Shown here piece by piece: positions 1 through 8,240 of a stretch of DNA of 55,547 nt. The translations under genes were made by a program, and so were the position numbers. Position 1 is the first letter of the stretch. Every line of letters starts with the position of its first letter. Origin of the DNA: Planctomycetota bacterium (lineage in GTDB: Bacteria > Planctomycetota > Phycisphaerae > Phycisphaerales > SM1A02); contig JADFOJ010000009.1 of assembly GCA_022562915.1 (NCBI GenBank), positions 1 through 55,547 of the forward strand, read 5' to 3'. The notes under the pieces are model-generated. The model searched no databases. It saw only the letters and a list, made by a program, of their open reading frames with translations, and was not told the origin of the DNA.

Positions 1-291
1 GTTCATCGCCACCAGGGCGTTGACGGAATCGCCCGGCGTGTAGATTTCGGTGGCGGCGAACTGCACCTGGAACCCCGACACGCCGTAGGTCGTCCCCCGC
101 GGCGCGCGGATCTCCGCCGGGAAGTCCGGGAAGGTCGCGATGTCATTGCCGAAGATCGCCGAAGCAGTGGTGAACTGACCGCCGGCGAGTTGCATCCCGT
201 CGCCCGAATCGCCGCAGAAACGGATGGCCACGGCCCCGAGTTCCCTGGTCTCAATCATCTTCGGTGCCTGATCATAGGCCCCTACTGACAT
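1..291 (-). CDS. korA: 2-oxoacid:acceptor oxidoreductase, alpha subunit (KorA-like), 5' part only
   Basis: Reading the minus strand gives 97 codons that run off the left edge without a stop. The N-terminal region contains [18 protein letters not shown], then [18 protein letters not shown] and GVSGFQVQF, the hallmark of the gamma domain fused at the front of 2-oxoglutarate/2-oxoacid:ferredoxin oxidoreductase alpha subunits. The family converts a 2-oxoacid and CoA to acyl-CoA with reduction of ferredoxin; the thiamine-binding beta subunit would lie beyond the edge. I chose the ATG at 291 because it overlaps the pntB stop as TGATG; a second in-frame ATG lies at 258. Co-transcription with the transhydrogenase suggests a shared redox role, which is inference. 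Confidence 0.85.
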   Translation of the reverse strand, partial: MSVGAYDQAPKMIETRELGAVAIRFCGDSGDGMQLAGGQFTTASAIFGNDIATFPDFPAEIRAPRGTTYGVSGFQVQFAATEIYTPGDSVNALVAMN

Positions 292-1721
292 CACCCGGCC
301 TCCTTGATCGCCGCAATCAGCTCGCCGATCACTTTTTTTCCGTCGCCGAACAACATCAGGGTGTTGTCACAGGCGAACAAGGGATTGGGGATGCCGGCGA
401 ATCCGGGGCTGAGGCTGCGTTTCACGACCACCACGGTCCTCGCCTTGTCCACATCGATGATCGGCATTCCCGCGATCGGGCTGGAGGGATCGGTGCGGGC
501 ACTCGGGTTCACGGTGTCGTTGGCACCGATGACCAGCGCCACGTCGACCTGCTCGATCGTCGTGTTGACGTCGTCCATCTCCTTGAGCAGGTCGTAGGGA
601 ACGTCCGCTTCGGCGAGCAGGACGTTCATGTGCCCCGGCATCCGGCCGGCGACGGGGTGAATCCCGTACTCGACGTCGATCCCCTTCGCCATGAGCAGGT
701 CCGCCAGGTCGCTGACGACGTGCTGGGCCTGGGCCGCGGCCATGCCGTAGCCGGGCACGATCAGGACCCGGCGGGCACCGTCGAAGAGCATCGCAACCTC
801 GTCGGGCGAGGCGGACTTGACCTTGCCGGCGTAGACCTCGTCCGACGACGGCCCCTCCCCCACCTCGGCCATCACGCCGAACAGGACGTTCGTCAGCGAC
901 CGGTTCATCGCCACGCACATGATCCTCGTCAGGATCAGCCCCGACGCCCCGACCAGCGACCCGGCGACGATCAGCACGGTGTTATTGATGACGAACCCCG
1001 TCGCCGCGGCGGCGATGCCGGAGTACGAGTTCAGCAGGGTGATCACGACCGGCATGTCCGCCCCGCCGATCGGCAGGACCAGGAACAGCCCCAGCGCCAG
1101 CGACACCAGGACAATGACCCAGTAGAGACCCGCCATATCCGGGTTCATGAAGAGCACCACCCCAAGCCCGACCGCCACGATCGTGCACAGGACGTTGCCG
1201 ACCTTGAGCAAGGGGTTCGTGTTGGACGCGCTCGACACGAGCTGCTGGAGCTTGGCGAATGCCAGCACGCTGCCGGAGAACGTCACCGCCCCGATGATGC
1301 CGGAGGCGATCGTGGCGATGATGACCTGGGTCGGATCCTGGCCTTCGGCGGTGAGCCACTGGACGAGCCCCGTGTCGCCGGCCTTATCCAGGTAGTCGTG
1401 AAGCACCGCACCGGCGACCAGTGCGGACGCAATGCCGCCGAAGCCGTTGAACAGCGCCACGAGCTGCGGCATGCCCGTCATCTCGATCTTGTACGCGGCG
1501 ACGATCCCGCAGAGACCCCCGACGACGAGGCCCGCGATCAGCCAGCCCAGGTGATCGCTGCCCACCATCGTGACGACGATCGCCAGCAGCATGCCCGCCG
1601 CACCCAACAGGTTGCCGCGGACGGCGGTCCGCGGGTGGGTCAGTCCCTTGATCCCCAGAATAAACAGGACCGACGCGAGCAGGTACAGGATGTTCTTGAC
1701 AGAATCGGTGTCGACGTTCAC
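291..1721 (-). CDS. pntB: NAD(P) transhydrogenase beta subunit PntB
   Basis: A 476-residue protein, the usual length for PntB. About the first 260 residues are hydrophobic and form the multi-helix proton channel (dII). The C-terminal third is the NADP(H)-binding domain dIII, with [12 protein letters not shown] near residue 323, then [30 protein letters not shown] and a GDGKK motif near the end. The enzyme couples proton entry across the inner membrane to hydride transfer from NADH to NADP+. It lies 4 bp behind pntAB and overlaps the downstream korA start, so the four genes look like one operon. Confidence 0.97.
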   Translation of the reverse strand: MNVDTDSVKNILYLLASVLFILGIKGLTHPRTAVRGNLLGAAGMLLAIVVTMVGSDHLGWLIAGLVVGGLCGIVAAYKIEMTGMPQLVALFNGFGGIASALVAGAVLHDYLDKAGDTGLVQWLTAEGQDPTQVIIATIASGIIGAVTFSGSVLAFAKLQQLVSSASNTNPLLKVGNVLCTIVAVGLGVVLFMNPDMAGLYWVIVLVSLALGLFLVLPIGGADMPVVITLLNSYSGIAAAATGFVINNTVLIVAGSLVGASGLILTRIMCVAMNRSLTNVLFGVMAEVGEGPSSDEVYAGKVKSASPDEVAMLFDGARRVLIVPGYGMAAAQAQHVVSDLADLLMAKGIDVEYGIHPVAGRMPGHMNVLLAEADVPYDLLKEMDDVNTTIEQVDVALVIGANDTVNPSARTDPSSPIAGMPIIDVDKARTVVVVKRSLSPGFAGIPNPLFACDNTLMLFGDGKKVIGELIAAIKEAG

Positions 1722-1725
1722 GCCG

Positions 1726-2004
1726 TCAGCCCTTCCTCTTGAACATGCTGAGCATGCGGTGCGTGACCAGGAATCCGCCGACCAGGTTCAACGTCGCGAA
1801 GACCACCGCCAGGAACCCCAGCATCGTCGACCACCAGGTTTGTTGCGTGCTGGTCACGATGATCGCACCGATGATCGTGATCCCGGAGATCGCGTTCGAT
1901 CCCGACATCAGCGGCGTGTGCAGCGTCGGCGGGACCTTGGTGATGATCTCGAAGCCGACGAAGATCGCCAGCATGAAAATCGTCAGGAGCAGGAAGAGAT
2001 CCAC
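1726..2004 (-). CDS. pntAB: NAD(P) transhydrogenase membrane subunit PntAB
   Basis: This 92-residue protein has three membrane segments and the typical GFEIITKVPPTLHTPLMSGS and NAISGI motifs. It corresponds to the membrane part of the alpha chain, which is fused to PntA in enterobacteria but is a separate gene in many others (PntAA/PntAB/PntB). The start is a GTG directly abutting the TAG stop of pntAA, with no spacer, so translation is probably coupled. It ends in a basic FKRKG tail. Confidence 0.96.
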   Translation of the reverse strand: MDLFLLLTIFMLAIFVGFEIITKVPPTLHTPLMSGSNAISGITIIGAIIVTSTQQTWWSTMLGFLAVVFATLNLVGGFLVTHRMLSMFKRKG

Positions 2005-3219
2005 CTAGTCTGCGCTCCCCTCTGCCACGACCTCGGTCGTGTCGGTCGTATCGGTCGTATCGGGCGTGCCGATCCCGAAGATCTCGCGAACCCGCCGGTG
2101 CACGACCTCGCCGTCGCGCGTGAGCATCGTCTGCTCGGTGATCTCGTCATCCATGTCCAGTTGGAGCTCGCCGTCGGTGACCAGGTGCAGCAGGAACGTC
2201 TGGACGTTGCGGGCGTACATCTGGCTGGCGTGGTACGGGATCTCCGCGGGCAGGTTCGTGGGCCCGAGGATCGTGACCCCATGTTCGACGACGGTCTCGT
2301 CCGCCCTGGTCAATTCGCAGTTGCCGCCGCGCTCGGCGGCGAGATCGACAATGACCGACCCCGGCTTCATCCGGGCGACCATCTCCGCGGTGACCAGCAC
2401 CGGCGACTTCCTGCCGGGGACCGCCGCGGTGGTAATCACGATGTCGCTGCCGGCGACCGCGTTGGACATCATCTCCTGCTGCTTCCGGATGAACGTGTCG
2501 TCCATCGCCTTGGCGTAGCCGCCCTTGTCCTCGGCGCCACCGGATTCCAGCTCGATCTCGAGGAACTTCGCGCCCAGCGACTGCACCTCGCCCTTGACCG
2601 CCGGCCGGACGTCGTACGCGTAGACGACGCCCCCCAGTCTTCGGGCGGTGGCGATCGCCTGGAGTCCCGCGACGCCGGCCCCGATGATCAGGACATGCGC
2701 CGCCGAGATCGTCCCCGCCGCGGTCATCATCATCATGAACATCTTCGGCAGGTGGTCCGCCGCCATCAGCACGGCCTTGTAGCCCTGGATCGTCGCCTGG
2801 GAGGAGAGAACGTCCATGGTCTGGGCCCGGCTGATCCGCGGCATCAACTCCATGCCGAACAGGACGGCCCCCCGCTCGGCGATCGCCCGGGTCGGCGCCA
2901 CGTCGGTGAGCGGCTCGGCAAGACCGATCAGGACCTGCCCGGTGCGAATCAGCTCCAGGTCGTCCCGGCCGGCGACCGGGTTGGCGCCGAGCGTCCGCAC
3001 CTGGCAGATGACGTCGGCGGCGCTGAAGACCTCGGCCCGCCCCGGCACGACCGTAGCCCCCTTGTCGGCGTACTCGGCGTCGGGGAACCCCGCCGCCGCC
3101 CCGGCGCCCGCCTCGACGACGACCTCCAGCTGCTTGCCCGTGAGCACGGCCACGGCCGCTGGAACCAGCGCAACCCGCCGTTCGCCCGGAAACGTCTCTT
3201 TCGGCACTCCGACAATCAT
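2005..3219 (-). CDS. pntAA: NAD(P) transhydrogenase alpha subunit, soluble part PntAA
   Basis: A 404-residue protein starting MIVGVPKETFPGERRVAL, the canonical beginning of the alanine-dehydrogenase/PNT N-terminal domain. I placed the start at 3219 on that basis; an upstream in-frame ATG at 3312 would add 31 unrelated residues. The NAD(H)-binding Rossmann motif GAGVAGLQA lies near residue 180, followed by DVRPAVKGEVQSLGAKF. This is the dI domain that binds NADH and hands hydride to dIII of PntB. The C-terminus carries an unusual Asp-Thr-Thr repeat encoded by tandem 9-bp units. It is the first gene of the minus-strand operon and is divergent from the FHA-GspE gene. Confidence 0.95.
   Translation of the reverse strand: MIVGVPKETFPGERRVALVPAAVAVLTGKQLEVVVEAGAGAAAGFPDAEYADKGATVVPGRAEVFSAADVICQVRTLGANPVAGRDDLELIRTGQVLIGLAEPLTDVAPTRAIAERGAVLFGMELMPRISRAQTMDVLSSQATIQGYKAVLMAADHLPKMFMMMMTAAGTISAAHVLIIGAGVAGLQAIATARRLGGVVYAYDVRPAVKGEVQSLGAKFLEIELESGGAEDKGGYAKAMDDTFIRKQQEMMSNAVAGSDIVITTAAVPGRKSPVLVTAEMVARMKPGSVIVDLAAERGGNCELTRADETVVEHGVTILGPTNLPAEIPYHASQMYARNVQTFLLHLVTDGELQLDMDDEITEQTMLTRDGEVVHRRVREIFGIGTPDTTDTTDTTEVVAEGSAD
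2033..2067. repeat. Tandem 9-bp repeat inside pntAA
   Basis: Four adjacent units of tcggtcgt plus one base (2033, 2042, 2051 and 2060; the last has one substitution) encode a DTTDTTDTT run near the C-terminus of PntAA. The period is a multiple of three, so copy-number change would alter tail length without breaking the frame. Confidence 0.8.
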
Positions 3220-3305
3220 GGGCCACAAGCCTAACGACTGATCGGCGTTTGTCATCCGTTCTTTCACGGGAAACCCGCCCTGTTCCGGGTTAGTATGGTG
3301 TCGAG

Positions 3306-5027
3306 ATGGCACATCTCGAGATCACGACACCCCAGGGAGTCAAGCGGCTCAAGCTCGGCGACAAGGCCGTCACCATCGGTCGCCAGCCGGACAATGCCCT
3401 GGTTCTGCCGGACGAGCTCACCAGCCGGCATCACTGCGTGATCGAGCCCTGGGAGGGCGGATTCCGGATCCGCGACCTGGGCTCCAGCAACGGGACCAAG
3501 CTCAACGACGAGAAGGTCACCACCGACCTGCTCGACAACGGCGACGTCCTGAAGGTCGGCACGATCGAGTTGAGGTTCATCGATCCGGAGCAGCTGGCCC
3601 CCCGCCGTCGCTGCGACGCTCCGGATTTTGCCGCCGCCACCGCCGAGGCCGACGCCGAGACGGCGCTTCACAACCAGGACACGCTCGACGTCGACCTGCA
3701 CGCCGAGGTCCTCGACGCCCCGACCTCCTACGAGCGCAAGCTTCGCAACATCATCAACGCGGCCACGGAGAAGCCGTTCGAGGACACGGACATCAGCCTC
3801 GTCGATAATCGCGGGGCGACGCTTCACCAGGCCGAATCCAGCGGCCTCGAAAGCGGCAGCGACGACGAGACCAGCGAGGGAATCCGCGTGTTCCGGCTGC
3901 TGCTGCTGGCGTGCTTCCGGGCCCGGGCCACGGACCTGCACATCGAGCCGCGCATCGGTGACGCGTGCGTGCGGATGCGCGTGGACGGCTACATGATTAC
4001 CGCCGTGGACCTGAGCATGGCGATCTACCAGCGGCTCGTCGGCATGGTCAAGATCCTCTGCCAGATCGACACGAGCCGGAAGAACACCATACAGGACGGC
4101 CACTTCTCGGTTTCCGTCAAGGGCCGCCGGGTGGACTACCGCGTCAGCATGACCCCCACCGTGCACGGCCAGAAGCTCGTGCTCCGCGTGCTCGACTCCT
4201 CCCACGCCCCCAGCCGCATGCACGAACTGGGGCTCGTGCCGTGGATGTACGAGAAGCTCCGCGCCATCACGACGCGTGACGCCGGCCTGCTGCTGGCGTG
4301 CGGCCCGACCGGCAGCGGCAAGACCACGACCCTCTATTCGTGTATCCGCGAGGTCGACGTCAACCAGCGAAACGCGATCACCATCGAGGATCCGGTCGAG
4401 TACTACCTCGAGGGCTGCACCCAGATCCCCATCGATCACAAGCAGGACAACACCTTCGGCTCGATCCTGCGGTCCGTGCTTCGCCAGGATCCCGACGTGA
4501 TCTTCGTCGGGGAGATTCGCGATACCGAGACCGCCACGGTCGCCATGCAGGCGGCGATGACCGGTCACCTGGTGTACTCCACCGTGCACTCCAAGGACTC
4601 GATCGGCGCGATCTTCCGACTGCTGGATCTCGGCGTCGAGGCATACCTCGTCGCCAACGCGCTGGACATCATTCTCGCCCAGCGGCTCGTTCGCAAACTC
4701 TGCGAGAACTGCCGCAGGGCGGTCAACCCCACGCCCGCACAGAACATGAAAATGGGCAAGCACATGGAGGGCGTCCGGCAGATCTACATGCCGACGGGCT
4801 GCAAACGCTGCCTGCGGACGGGGTTCATCGGCCGGCAGGCCGTCTTCGAACTGCTGGACTTCACGGACCAGATGCGCGACGTCGTGCTCGAGACCCCGAC
4901 GATCCATAAGATCCACAAGATTGCCGGGCAGGGCCTGTTCATGAGCCTCCAGCAGTTCGGATTTCAGCTCGTGACCAAGGGCGTCACCAGTTTCGACGAG
5001 ATCGCCCGCGTCAGCGGCTCGGACTAG
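3306..5027 (+). CDS. FHA domain fused to a GspE/PilB-type secretion ATPase
   Basis: A 573-residue protein. Residues about 1-95 form a forkhead-associated domain (TIGRQPDNALVLP, SRHHCVIEP, LGSSNGTKLND), a phosphothreonine-binding module. After an acidic linker comes a complete type II secretion/type IV pilus assembly ATPase: Walker A GPTGSGKTTT near residue 333, Walker B RQDPDVIFVGEIRDTETA, and paired CxxC motifs (near 465 and 499) that normally bind zinc. The N-terminal MshEN/GspE_N domain is replaced by FHA. Such ATPases power assembly of a pseudopilus or pilus from the cytoplasmic face. No other secretion gene is adjacent; a second GspE lies at 24151. The stop codon contributes the first base of a 160-bp inverted-repeat element. 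Confidence 0.93.
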   Translation: MAHLEITTPQGVKRLKLGDKAVTIGRQPDNALVLPDELTSRHHCVIEPWEGGFRIRDLGSSNGTKLNDEKVTTDLLDNGDVLKVGTIELRFIDPEQLAPRRRCDAPDFAAATAEADAETALHNQDTLDVDLHAEVLDAPTSYERKLRNIINAATEKPFEDTDISLVDNRGATLHQAESSGLESGSDDETSEGIRVFRLLLLACFRARATDLHIEPRIGDACVRMRVDGYMITAVDLSMAIYQRLVGMVKILCQIDTSRKNTIQDGHFSVSVKGRRVDYRVSMTPTVHGQKLVLRVLDSSHAPSRMHELGLVPWMYEKLRAITTRDAGLLLACGPTGSGKTTTLYSCIREVDVNQRNAITIEDPVEYYLEGCTQIPIDHKQDNTFGSILRSVLRQDPDVIFVGEIRDTETATVAMQAAMTGHLVYSTVHSKDSIGAIFRLLDLGVEAYLVANALDIILAQRLVRKLCENCRRAVNPTPAQNMKMGKHMEGVRQIYMPTGCKRCLRTGFIGRQAVFELLDFTDQMRDVVLETPTIHKIHKIAGQGLFMSLQQFGFQLVTKGVTSFDEIARVSGSD

Positions 5028-5186
5028 CAGCCCGTTGAAGAAGTCATTCGGGCTGCGAGCGGCCCGGATCCGCCAGCTCGGCGTCGCCGAATCTCGACGT
5101 ATCTCCGGATATGCCTTCGATCCGGCTCCTTGATCTGACGAATCTGGTCGCGCTCTCGCCATCGAAGCACTTCTTCAACGGGCTGC
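5027..5186. repeat. 160-bp MITE-like element with 18-bp perfect terminal inverted repeats (copy 1)
   Basis: The left end GCAGCCCGTTGAAGAAGT (5027-5044) and the right end at 5169-5186 are exact reverse complements. The 124-bp interior matches the inverted interior of the copy at 48514-48674 except for one substitution and one single-base indel. The two halves also show weaker complementarity to each other, so a transcript could fold into one long imperfect hairpin. No transposase is encoded. No target duplication is visible beside the ends. Confidence 0.9.
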
Positions 5187-5200
5187 GAGGCCATTCACAC

Positions 5201-5229
5201 TTGTCCCGGGTGTGTGCCTCTTCTACACT
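5201..5229 (+). promoter_or_regulatory. Candidate sigma-70 promoter for the 106-aa gene
   Basis: TTGTCC (5201-5206) and TACACT (5224-5229) are separated by 17 bp. They lie just outside the right end of the inverted-repeat element and 25 bp before the start codon at 5255, which has its own strong ribosome site. Predicted by eye from consensus. Confidence 0.5.
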
Positions 5230-5239
5230 GCCGCTCCCC

Positions 5240-6796
5240 TCAGGAGGCCCGACCGTGCCCGACCTCATCGCCCCGCTCAATACAGTGACCTTCACGGTGA
5301 CGACCGTGCCGCGGCGTACGGCCCAGCTCAAGACGATCTCGCGGCTCATGAACATGCAGCCGGAGGCGCAGCGCAGCCTCAGGAACCTTGCGAAACGCCG
5401 TCGTATCCACGACAACGTCGTCGGCACCCGGGCCGGGCGCAAGTGGACCAACCGCGTCCGGACCACCAAGGTGACCAGGGTCGAGACGGGCGAGACCTTC
5501 ACGCTCACGCTCACCCCCCAGATCATTCCGGACCTCAAGAGCGTCGAGAGGTTCCTGAAGGCCGCACCGACCTGACCGGCCCAGCACGGCCTCCAGGTTG
5601 TTCCTCGAGATGTGACAGTTCGGGTCAACGCGTACCGCGTGCCGCCAGAGCGTCTCCGGGTCGCGCCACACACCCACCTGTTTCCAGGTCAGCAGCGCCA
5701 ACGCCGCCAGCAGCGGCAGCATCGGCAGCATCGCCATGGGCGCCGCCCTCCCCAGCTTGACGAGCCCCGATCCGACCAGCGCGCTCACGGCGACCGCCGG
5801 CAGGTACGTGTAGCGGTCCGCCGCGATCTGGTGGCCCGTCTGCGCGAGGCCGAGCACGGGCGACAGGATCACGACGAACACCACCCACGCCGCCAGGGCC
5901 GCCGGGAACCGTCTCCGTGCGGCGACGAGACCCGCGGTCAGCCCGATCACGACGATCGCGCTCACGACGTACCGCATGGCGAACGGATCGAGTTCCGGCG
6001 GGATGGAGTAGATCGGCGACAGGCCCGTGGGCAGGATCGTCTTCTCCAGGTAAAACGCCAGCCCGTAGAAACACTGCGCGACGCGCTCCAGCACGCCGTA
6101 CTCGGCCAGCGACCGGGCGACCCCGGATTGTGCCGACGACGCGATGGCCACCGCCGCGCCGAGGGCCCCCAGCACGAAGAACGGGATCTTCTCCCGCCAT
6201 GCCCGGCGGCGCAGCGGGTACACGTCGAGAATGACCAGGACCAGCGGCAGCGTGAACACGAACTCCTTGGCCAGCAGGGCCAGCCCGAACAGTGCCACCG
6301 ACAGCCACCGCGCACGGTACAGGTACGCCAGCACGCTCGACAGCGCCAGGGCACTCGACAGCGGCCCGCGCCGCTCGGTGGCCCACGCCACGGCCTCGAC
6401 GCGCAACGGATGCAGGGCGAACAGCAGCGCCGCCAGAGCGGCCGCGACGAGAGCACCCGGTCCCAGCAGGCGGAGGATGATCAGGTACGCAACGACCGCG
6501 CAGACGCAGTGCAGCACCAGGCTCGTCGCGTGGTACCCGGCCGGTCGCATTCCCCACATCGCGTAGTCCGCCGCGAACGACAGCCAGGTCAGCGGCTGGT
6601 AATGCCCCTGGTGGATGGTCGTGAACATCCACGACAGGTTCGCCCACCCGAAGCCGCGATAGTGCACGTTGTCCAGGAGCTCGCCGCGGTCACCCCACTC
6701 GACGAAGCCGTTGCCCATCACCGCGGCAAACGCGGCGCACGTCGCCACGACGATGATCGCGGGGATCACGTTGCGGCGGCACGGGACGCGGCACAT
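5240..6796 (-). CDS. Polytopic membrane protein, TMTC/DUF1736-like, with a truncated TPR tail
   Basis: The open frame has 518 codons. Residues 1-400 carry about ten hydrophobic helices and the features of TMTC-like membrane glycosyltransferase families: a short Asp-containing first loop, HYQPLTWLSF, ALHPLRVEAVAWATERRG and LAKEFVFTLP. After the last helix a first TPR unit begins (WRDPETLWRHAVRVDPNC, then NNLEAVLGRSGR) and stops near position 5580. The remaining 112 codons run antisense through the 106-aa gene, look low-complexity and are probably read-through, so the TPR array seems cut off. It starts inside the TGATG overlap with the gene upstream. The family is often linked to protein or surface glycosylation; substrate unknown. 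Confidence 0.7.
   Translation of the reverse strand: MCRVPCRRNVIPAIIVVATCAAFAAVMGNGFVEWGDRGELLDNVHYRGFGWANLSWMFTTIHQGHYQPLTWLSFAADYAMWGMRPAGYHATSLVLHCVCAVVAYLIILRLLGPGALVAAALAALLFALHPLRVEAVAWATERRGPLSSALALSSVLAYLYRARWLSVALFGLALLAKEFVFTLPLVLVILDVYPLRRRAWREKIPFFVLGALGAAVAIASSAQSGVARSLAEYGVLERVAQCFYGLAFYLEKTILPTGLSPIYSIPPELDPFAMRYVVSAIVVIGLTAGLVAARRRFPAALAAWVVFVVILSPVLGLAQTGHQIAADRYTYLPAVAVSALVGSGLVKLGRAAPMAMLPMLPLLAALALLTWKQVGVWRDPETLWRHAVRVDPNCHISRNNLEAVLGRSGRCGLQEPLDALEVRNDLGGEREREGLARLDPGHLGGPDAVGPLAPGPGADDVVVDTTAFRKVPEAALRLRLHVHEPRDRLELGRTPRHGRHREGHCIERGDEVGHGRAS
5255..5575 (+). CDS. Small basic protein of unknown function (106 aa)
   Basis: The GTG start follows a perfect AGGAGG (5242-5247) at 7-bp spacing, and a good promoter lies upstream, so this is probably a real gene. 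The protein is basic and soluble, with a central RRTAQLKTISRLMNMQPEAQ region and an RRRIHDNVVGTRAGRKW segment, then a beta-rich end (TRVETGETFTLTLTPQ). No family was recognised. It lies antisense to the last 112 codons of the membrane protein read from 6796 to 5240; the two cannot both be conserved easily, and I favour this one in the overlap because of its translation signals. Confidence 0.6.
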   Translation: MPDLIAPLNTVTFTVTTVPRRTAQLKTISRLMNMQPEAQRSLRNLAKRRRIHDNVVGTRAGRKWTNRVRTTKVTRVETGETFTLTLTPQIIPDLKSVERFLKAAPT

Positions 6797-7119
6797 CAGC
6801 CGATCAGCCGATCCCCGTAGAAGTGCAGCACCGCGACGATCCCCAGCGCAAGCGCCAGGAACGCCACCGTGATGCCCACGGTGCGACCGTTGGCCTTACT
6901 CTCGGTTTCCTCGTGGTGGTGCTGCTGCTGCAGTTCCTTGCGGGTCACCATCCGGGAGACCCACCAGCAGATCAGGCCGCTCAGCCACGCCGCCACGGCG
7001 ACAGGCTTGAGCGAGGGGTTGAAGACGCCCGGCACGTACGGCCCGATCAGCGCGGCCGGAAACACCGACACGACGGCCGCGAGCAGTGTCACGGCCACGG
7101 CATTGAGAATCTTGATCAT
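6796..7119 (-). CDS. Small membrane protein of unknown function (107 aa)
   Basis: The start MIKILNAVAVTLLAAVV follows a clear AGGAGG 9 bp upstream. The protein has an N-terminal helix, a second helix before WWVSRMVTRK, a hydrophilic stretch with HHH and charged residues, and a third helix near the C-terminus. No family was recognised. Its stop overlaps the start of the TMTC-like gene as TGATG, so the two are likely translated together. It is divergent from the GT2 gene at 7218. Confidence 0.65.
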   Translation of the reverse strand: MIKILNAVAVTLLAAVVSVFPAALIGPYVPGVFNPSLKPVAVAAWLSGLICWWVSRMVTRKELQQQHHHEETESKANGRTVGITVAFLALALGIVAVLHFYGDRLIG

Positions 7120-7217
7120 GGTCGCGGACCTCCTGCAGTCCATCGGCTGAAACCGACCGCCGCTTCGGTGGTTATCGGGTTCAGTCGCATCTGTTACGGC
7201 CCGATTACTGTCGAGGC

Positions 7218-8240
7218 ATGAGCGCGACCGGACCCGTCGATCTCTCGATCCTCGTTCCGCTGTACAACGAGCAGGAGAACATCCCCCTGCTGTACGCGCA
7301 GCTCAGCGAGGCCCTGAAAGACCTCGGGCGGACCTGGGAGATCATCTTCATCGACGACGGCTCGTCCGACGCGACCCGCGCCCTCATCGAGGCGCTGGCC
7401 GACCAGGACGAGCACGTCGTCGCGATCATCTTCGCACGCAACTTCGGCCAGACCGCGGCGCTTCTCGCCGGCATCGATCACGCCCGTGGCCGGGTCATCG
7501 TCCCCATGGACGGCGATCTCCAGAACGATCCGGCGGACATCGGCCGGCTGCTGGAGGTGCTCGACGACGGGTATGACGTCGTGTCGGGATGGCGTCAACA
7601 TCGCCGCGACCCGTGGAGCAGGATCCTGCCGTCGCGGATCGCCAACTGGCTCATCTCGCGCGTGACAGGCGTTCGGCTGCACGATTACGGCTGCTCCCTC
7701 AAGGCGTACCGGCGCGAGGTCCTTCAAGGCGTGGACCTCTACGGCGAGATGCACCGCTTCGTGCCGATCTACGCGACCTGGCGCGGCGCCCGCGTCACCG
7801 AGATCCCCGTCGCGCACCACCCCCGCAGGCATGGTCGCTCCAAGTACGGACTCCAACGGGTGTTCAAGGTCATCCTGGACCTCATCGTGGTGAAGTTCCT
7901 GACCTCGTATCTCACCAGGCCGATCTACGTCTTCGGCGGGTTCGGAATGGTCAACATCGGTCTGGCCGCGCTCGCGTTCGCCGCGGCGGTGGTCTTCAAG
8001 CTCATCCCGCCGGACAACCCGTGGGGCCCCGCCTGGCACAAGGACCTCGTCGAGACGCCGCTGCCGATCGCCTCCGTGGGATTGTTCCTGCTGGGCATCC
8101 AGATGATTCTCATCGGCCTGCTCGCGGAGATGATCATGCGGACCTATTACGAATCACAGTCCAAGCGTGCCTACGTCATCGCGTCGCTTCGCGACGGCGG
8201 CACCGCTTCACACGACCCGGCGATCGCGTGTGCGGCATAG
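7218..8240 (+). CDS. Family 2 glycosyltransferase, GtrB/ArnC/DPM1-like
   Basis: A 340-residue protein with a GT-A domain: ILVPLYNEQENIPLL at the N-terminus, IIFIDDGSSDAT, and the DxD-type motif DGDLQNDP near residue 98. HPRRHGRSKYGL and two C-terminal membrane helices (about 235-260 and 283-305) are typical of polyprenyl-phosphate sugar transferases such as ArnC and GtrB. The likely role is to load a sugar from a nucleotide donor onto a lipid carrier at the cytoplasmic face of the membrane. It overlaps asnB by 13 bp and leads a plus-strand run of glycan-type genes. Confidence 0.92.
   Translation: MSATGPVDLSILVPLYNEQENIPLLYAQLSEALKDLGRTWEIIFIDDGSSDATRALIEALADQDEHVVAIIFARNFGQTAALLAGIDHARGRVIVPMDGDLQNDPADIGRLLEVLDDGYDVVSGWRQHRRDPWSRILPSRIANWLISRVTGVRLHDYGCSLKAYRREVLQGVDLYGEMHRFVPIYATWRGARVTEIPVAHHPRRHGRSKYGLQRVFKVILDLIVVKFLTSYLTRPIYVFGGFGMVNIGLAALAFAAAVVFKLIPPDNPWGPAWHKDLVETPLPIASVGLFLLGIQMILIGLLAEMIMRTYYESQSKRAYVIASLRDGGTASHDPAIACAA

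Noticed and set aside
264-1742. Long plus-strand open frame opposite pntB
   Set aside because: Arg/His/Asp-rich shadow of a GC-rich gene; pntB on the other strand is fully supported by family motifs.
1570-3234. Plus-strand open frame of over 550 codons opposite pntAA/pntAB
   Set aside because: Low-complexity composition and no recognisable domain; it spans two well-identified genes on the other strand.
3264-5162. Minus-strand open frame of 632 codons opposite FHA-GspE
   Set aside because: Antisense shadow; it starts inside the inverted-repeat element and has no family features.
5027-5186. CRISPR or tRNA-like structure in the repeat element
   Set aside because: Only two distant copies, no regular spacing, no cloverleaf or T-arm consensus.
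5111-5254. N-terminal extension of the 106-aa gene through the inverted-repeat element
   Set aside because: The same peptide start appears in the copy near 48589, so it belongs to the element; the GTG at 5255 has the ribosome site.
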